In this document: piece after piece, positions 61,504 through 64,000 of the stretch | Position numbering within the stretch: the stretch's first letter is position 1 | Layout of the letters: every line of letters begins with the position of its first letter | Assembly (NCBI GenBank): GCA_035307765.1 | Contig: DATGHU010000005.1 | Span: 118,446 to 182,445 of the forward strand | Direction of reading: 5' to 3' | Source: a bacterium | Lineage (GTDB): Bacteria > Sysuimicrobiota > Sysuimicrobiia > Sysuimicrobiales > Segetimicrobiaceae | DNA length: 64,000 nucleotides | The notes under the pieces: model-generated | Database searches by the model: none | Told to the model about the DNA's origin: nothing | Seen by the model: the letters and a program-made list of their open reading frames with translations, nothing else | Program-made: the position numbers and the translations under genes

Positions 61504-62049
61504 GATTCAGCATTCTGGAGGTCAATCGTGATGCTAGTAACCAAGCGGCGTGGTTCTAGACTCCTCTGCCTATCACAAGGTGCATCGCTTCCTGATTTGA
61601 AACGAGCCTTGCGGTCGCTCCGGGCTTAGGATCAGAATCGTGCTGAGGAAGCGGCCGTGGGGCGAGGCCGCGCGACCGAGCGCATCAGGAAATCAAAGAT
61701 GAAGAAGACCTCTCACTAGGAACCAGACCGAGATTCCGCGTGCGCGCCACAGGCGGTAGGATCGGCTCCCCGCATGTGCCCCCCTACGCTACGACGCGTG
61801 GCTCTGGTGTGGCCGTGGGACCGGAAAACATGCGCCAGAGACGGTAAGGCCCATGATCCGGCTGATGAGGCCCCATGCTGGCTTCGCATGAAGGAGAGTT
61901 TCGGAAACGCTGATGCCGGGGGGGATTTCGTCATTGGCGCACTGGCCCATGGTGGCCGGGGTGGTCACGCAGGGGGAGCCGACGAGTCGGGGGCCCCCGT
62001 CTTCGCTTCCCCCGCAGGACGCGCCCACCGTTCCGCCGAACCGTCGGCC
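61504..62049. other. Gene-poor stretch with repeat copy B
   Basis: About 545 bp without a supported gene. It holds repeat copy B (61771-61887) directly followed by the partial inverted-repeat segment (about 61898-61920). In region A the same two elements lie 670 bp apart with the ABM gene in between. Confidence 0.4.
61771..61887. repeat. Interspersed repeat, copy B
   Basis: Partner of 52985-53103 in the same orientation. A CTCTGG/CCAGAG pairing is possible inside it, and copy A changes both arms only partly, so a conserved RNA fold is possible but unproven. Confidence 0.6.
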
Positions 62050-62415
62050 ATGGCCCGGTTCTTCAACGCCATCGTTAGCGACGGGCGGCTCAACGTTGCC
62101 GGCCCTGCGGGACCCCACGACGGGTCAGGTTCTTCCACGAACCTGATGTCGATGGCGCCGTTTCCGGTTCAGTTCGCAAGATCGCGACCAAGGGTGAACC
62201 TTAACCGCGCGATTCAGGATTCGCACAACAGCCCGACCTCGCTCCCGCGCCTGGTCGACGAGACCCTGATGGACGCGGTGCGCGCACACTGGGAGCAAGG
62301 TCGCACCGTGACAGCGATGCTGTCCGGAGATAACGGAAAGCAGATCTGGAAAGAGATACTCAAGGTTAGAAGGCAGGATCTGCAACGTCGGGGGCGGGAG
62401 ATGGAACGAGACTGA
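62050..62415 (+). CDS. Hypothetical protein, start uncertain
   Basis: The open frame is longer but its first part crosses repeat B. From ATG 62050 it gives 121 residues; from 62146, 89. The last 70 residues (LVDETLMDAVRAHWEQGRTVTAML, WKEILKVRRQDLQRRG) look like a true helical protein. Its TGA is one base before the ATG of the next small gene, which supports a real gene pair. Confidence 0.35.
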   Translation: MARFFNAIVSDGRLNVAGPAGPHDGSGSSTNLMSMAPFPVQFARSRPRVNLNRAIQDSHNSPTSLPRLVDETLMDAVRAHWEQGRTVTAMLSGDNGKQIWKEILKVRRQDLQRRGREMERD

Positions 62416-62416
62416 A

Positions 62417-62584
62417 ATGGGCAGACAGGTAGCGGTCGTGCTTTACGTGGTGGCGATGGCAGCCGTCATAGTCGGTGTAGATTTCGTGTTCTTCAGGAAT
62501 CGACTCTGGGAACGGCTGACGGTGAATATTGGCATTGTCTTGGTGTTCGCAGCTTTCTACTTGAGATTCCTTAGGCGTCCATGA
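62417..62584 (+). CDS. Small two-helix membrane protein, 55 aa
   Basis: A 55-residue protein with two hydrophobic segments (about 4-23 and 36-50) joined by a basic loop (FFRNRLWERLTVN). This pattern is common as a conserved small membrane protein in high-GC bacteria; function unknown. It begins one base after the upstream stop. Confidence 0.65.
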   Translation: MGRQVAVVLYVVAMAAVIVGVDFVFFRNRLWERLTVNIGIVLVFAAFYLRFLRRP

Positions 62585-63326
62585 ACAAGGCGCGATAGCG
62601 CCCTTTCGCTGCGATTGTGCAGACGCACTTCGCACTCGCTAACAGACGAGCGATCTACGCTAACGTCCTCTGCCCGGCATGGGGTCCTGGATGCCTCGCA
62701 AATACATCGATCGTAGCGAGAAGAATGGCTGCGACGAACAGATGACGAGATTTCAGTTGCAAGGCTCCGGTTTTGGCTGCTGTTTAGCGCTCCCACCCTC
62801 ACGCCGCCACATGGAAGCGCGGCCGTCGTTGCGGAGGCGCAGCCCCAACATGCGCGCCAGCGCCGCCTCGCACCCTCATGCGCCTCGCATGGCACGCAAT
62901 TCCTCATTGCTGGGGCGCATAGACGACGCGGCGGCGAACCGCCATCATGACCAGGGATGGATTATGGGAGTCGCGCATACGAACCGTCTCGTTCGTACGC
63001 CTGAGGCACACTAAGGCCGCCACTGTCCCGAATCCAGGAGCTTCAGGACGCCACACGGGCCCTGACCCGGGCGCTCAGTCAGCAAATCGAACAGGATGCC
63101 AAAAAGGTCGCCACCCAACCTGAAAGCGACGGATGAGGACCAGCGCCCTATGGTGGGTGGCGGAGGCCACGCGACCATCTCCCACACCGTCGAGGCGCAG
63201 CTGCTGGCGATGCACGTCGGGAACTGTACCAGAGGACTCGAAAGGAAGAAGCGCGTGGGGCGACGGAGAACTAACGTTGCGGTGCAAATGATACCGGCTA
63301 TAGCGGCTGCGGTGGAGGCGTTAGAG
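62585..63326. other. Gene-free stretch
   Basis: About 740 bp with no supported gene; frames present lack ribosome binding sites and recognised patterns. It ends with GGAGG serving the cupin gene. Confidence 0.35.
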
Positions 63327-63668
63327 ATGAGTTCGCGGCAGGCGCAGAGTAAAATGCCCATCGCGGAAGTCGTCAGCATGATCGACCTTGTCAAATACCA
63401 GGAAGGAGCCGTTGTCAGCCGGACGCTTGTGAACTGCTCGACGGGAACGGTCACGCTGTTCGCTTTCGATGAGGACCAAGGCCTAAGTGAGCATACAGTT
63501 CCGTTCGACGCACTTGTACATCTACTCGAGGGCGAAGCGGAGATTACGGTCTCTGGCACTCCGCTCCGGGCGACGGCAGGCGACGCGGTTCTCATGCCAG
63601 CACATCAACCTCACTCGTTGAAGGCCCTCAGCGCATTCAAGATGTTGCTGACGATGATCCGGTCATGA
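63327..63668 (+). CDS. Cupin-domain protein
   Basis: A 113-residue single cupin. Motif 1 (EHTVPFDALVHLLEGEAEI) keeps the overall form but lacks the usual HxH pair; motif 2 has PAHQPHSL. Metal binding is therefore uncertain. GGAGG lies eight bases before ATG 63327; ATG 63357 is an alternative. Possibly a small sensor or isomerase-type domain protein. Confidence 0.75.
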   Translation: MSSRQAQSKMPIAEVVSMIDLVKYQEGAVVSRTLVNCSTGTVTLFAFDEDQGLSEHTVPFDALVHLLEGEAEITVSGTPLRATAGDAVLMPAHQPHSLKALSAFKMLLTMIRS

Positions 63669-63673
63669 GCAAT

Positions 63674-64000
63674 GCGGACCGAGCTTTTGTCAAATGGTGT
63701 GGAAATTCTCAAGCGGCGGCCCCTCGCTTCGATGCCTTCGTGACTTCAATCCCGTTCACGAACTGAATTCCATCCAGCACCTTGGCCACCAAATGCGACG
63801 CATCGAGTCGCCGCCAGCGGTGGCCCGCACGCTGGACTAATTGGAACACCAAGTACAGCCCCGCCCGCGCTGTCTGCATGCGGCGGGTGGCTCGAGTTCG
63901 CAACCGCACCTGGGCGAAGATCGACTCAATCGGATTGGACGTGCGCAAACTCTTCCAGTGGTCCCGCGGGAAGTCGTAGTAGGCGAGCAGCTCATGCTGA
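63674..64000 (-). mobile_element. End of a second IS256-type element (partial)
   Basis: The 3' end of a transposase gene plus about 35 bp of flank with a GAGCTTTTGTCAAATGGTGT-type terminal sequence. The other end lies outside the window, so boundaries are approximate. It differs from the element at 59187. Confidence 0.55.
63709..64000 (-). CDS. IS256-family transposase, C-terminal part
   Basis: The frame is open to the window edge and shows the last 96 or so residues: YYDFPRDHWKSLRTSNPIES with the catalytic Glu, FAQVRLRT, and a C-terminal helical part ending KRGAAA. It is a different subtype from the transposase at 59288. The gene starts outside the window. Confidence 0.85.
   Translation of the reverse strand, partial: QHELLAYYDFPRDHWKSLRTSNPIESIFAQVRLRTRATRRMQTARAGLYLVFQLVQRAGHRWRRLDASHLVAKVLDGIQFVNGIEVTKASKRGAAA

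Noticed and set aside
61861-61895. CTGATGAGG followed by a hairpin-like stretch, reminiscent of a hammerhead ribozyme core, inside repeat copy B
   Set aside because: The required GAAA after stem II and a closing stem III are missing, and copy A reads CTGATAAGG, so the core is not conserved.
1-64000. CRISPR arrays, rRNA and tRNA genes, replication origin
   Set aside because: No regularly spaced short repeats, no recognisable rRNA segments, no foldable tRNA and no DnaA-box cluster were seen by eye.

Overview
The window is a 64 kb piece of a high-GC bacterial chromosome. Genes are tightly packed, often overlap by four bases (GTGA or ATGA), mostly carry GGAGG-type ribosome binding sites, and use GTG and TTG starts frequently. 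Nothing fixes the taxonomy. The gene set suggests an uncultured soil or subsurface heterotroph that lives on amides, peptides, nucleobases and amino acids, and that can read TGA as selenocysteine. I saw no rRNA, tRNA or CRISPR array.

Region 1 (1-9.3 kb): a partial QueT-like gene faces a long minus-strand operon: aldehyde dehydrogenase, M20 deacylase, a complete ECF transporter (EcfA1, EcfA2, EcfT, S component), a GatC/AtzG-like small protein and an amidase. This looks like an uptake-and-hydrolysis module for an unidentified amide or lactam-like compound. A plus-strand metal-dependent amidohydrolase diverges from it. Region 2 (9.3-22 kb): housekeeping and accessory genes, including a D,D-carboxypeptidase, zinc alcohol dehydrogenase, EamA exporter, BtuF-like binding protein, DUF1684 protein, second amidase, aldo/keto reductase, methyltransferase and an HD-GYP-like protein. 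Region 3 (22-37 kb): MsrA, a TPP-dependent decarboxylase-like enzyme translationally coupled to an arginase-family protein that lacks one metal ligand, a hydantoinase-like enzyme, a uronate-dehydrogenase-like protein, an NCS2 nucleobase permease, a dipeptide-type ABC transporter (binding protein and two permeases, no ATPases here) and an unusual M28 peptidase.

Region 4 (36.5-46 kb): enoyl-CoA hydratase, two SDRs, PurU, a Leu/Val-type dehydrogenase, DUF1989 and DUF899 proteins, and an ArsR/SRPBCC pair with a clear promoter and operator. The most notable gene is at 38598-39332. It is a CTP-synthase-glutaminase-related protein in which an in-frame TGA replaces exactly the nucleophilic cysteine codon of the class I glutamine amidotransferase fold. 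The frame stays open and conserved on both sides, and a hairpin follows the TGA. I read it as a selenoprotein, not a broken gene.

Region 5 (46-64 kb) is looser: lower gene density, many small single-domain genes (DUF1697, DinB, DUF1905, DUF6295, ICMT, XRE), duplicated segments, gene fragments, a 1444-bp IS256-family element with 9-bp target duplications, and the end of a second IS256-type transposase. It also holds a protein-glutaminase-like cysteine enzyme coupled to a small gene of unknown function. Several genes here and near 39 kb have a -10 box about 7 nt before the start codon and no ribosome binding site, so leaderless transcription seems common.
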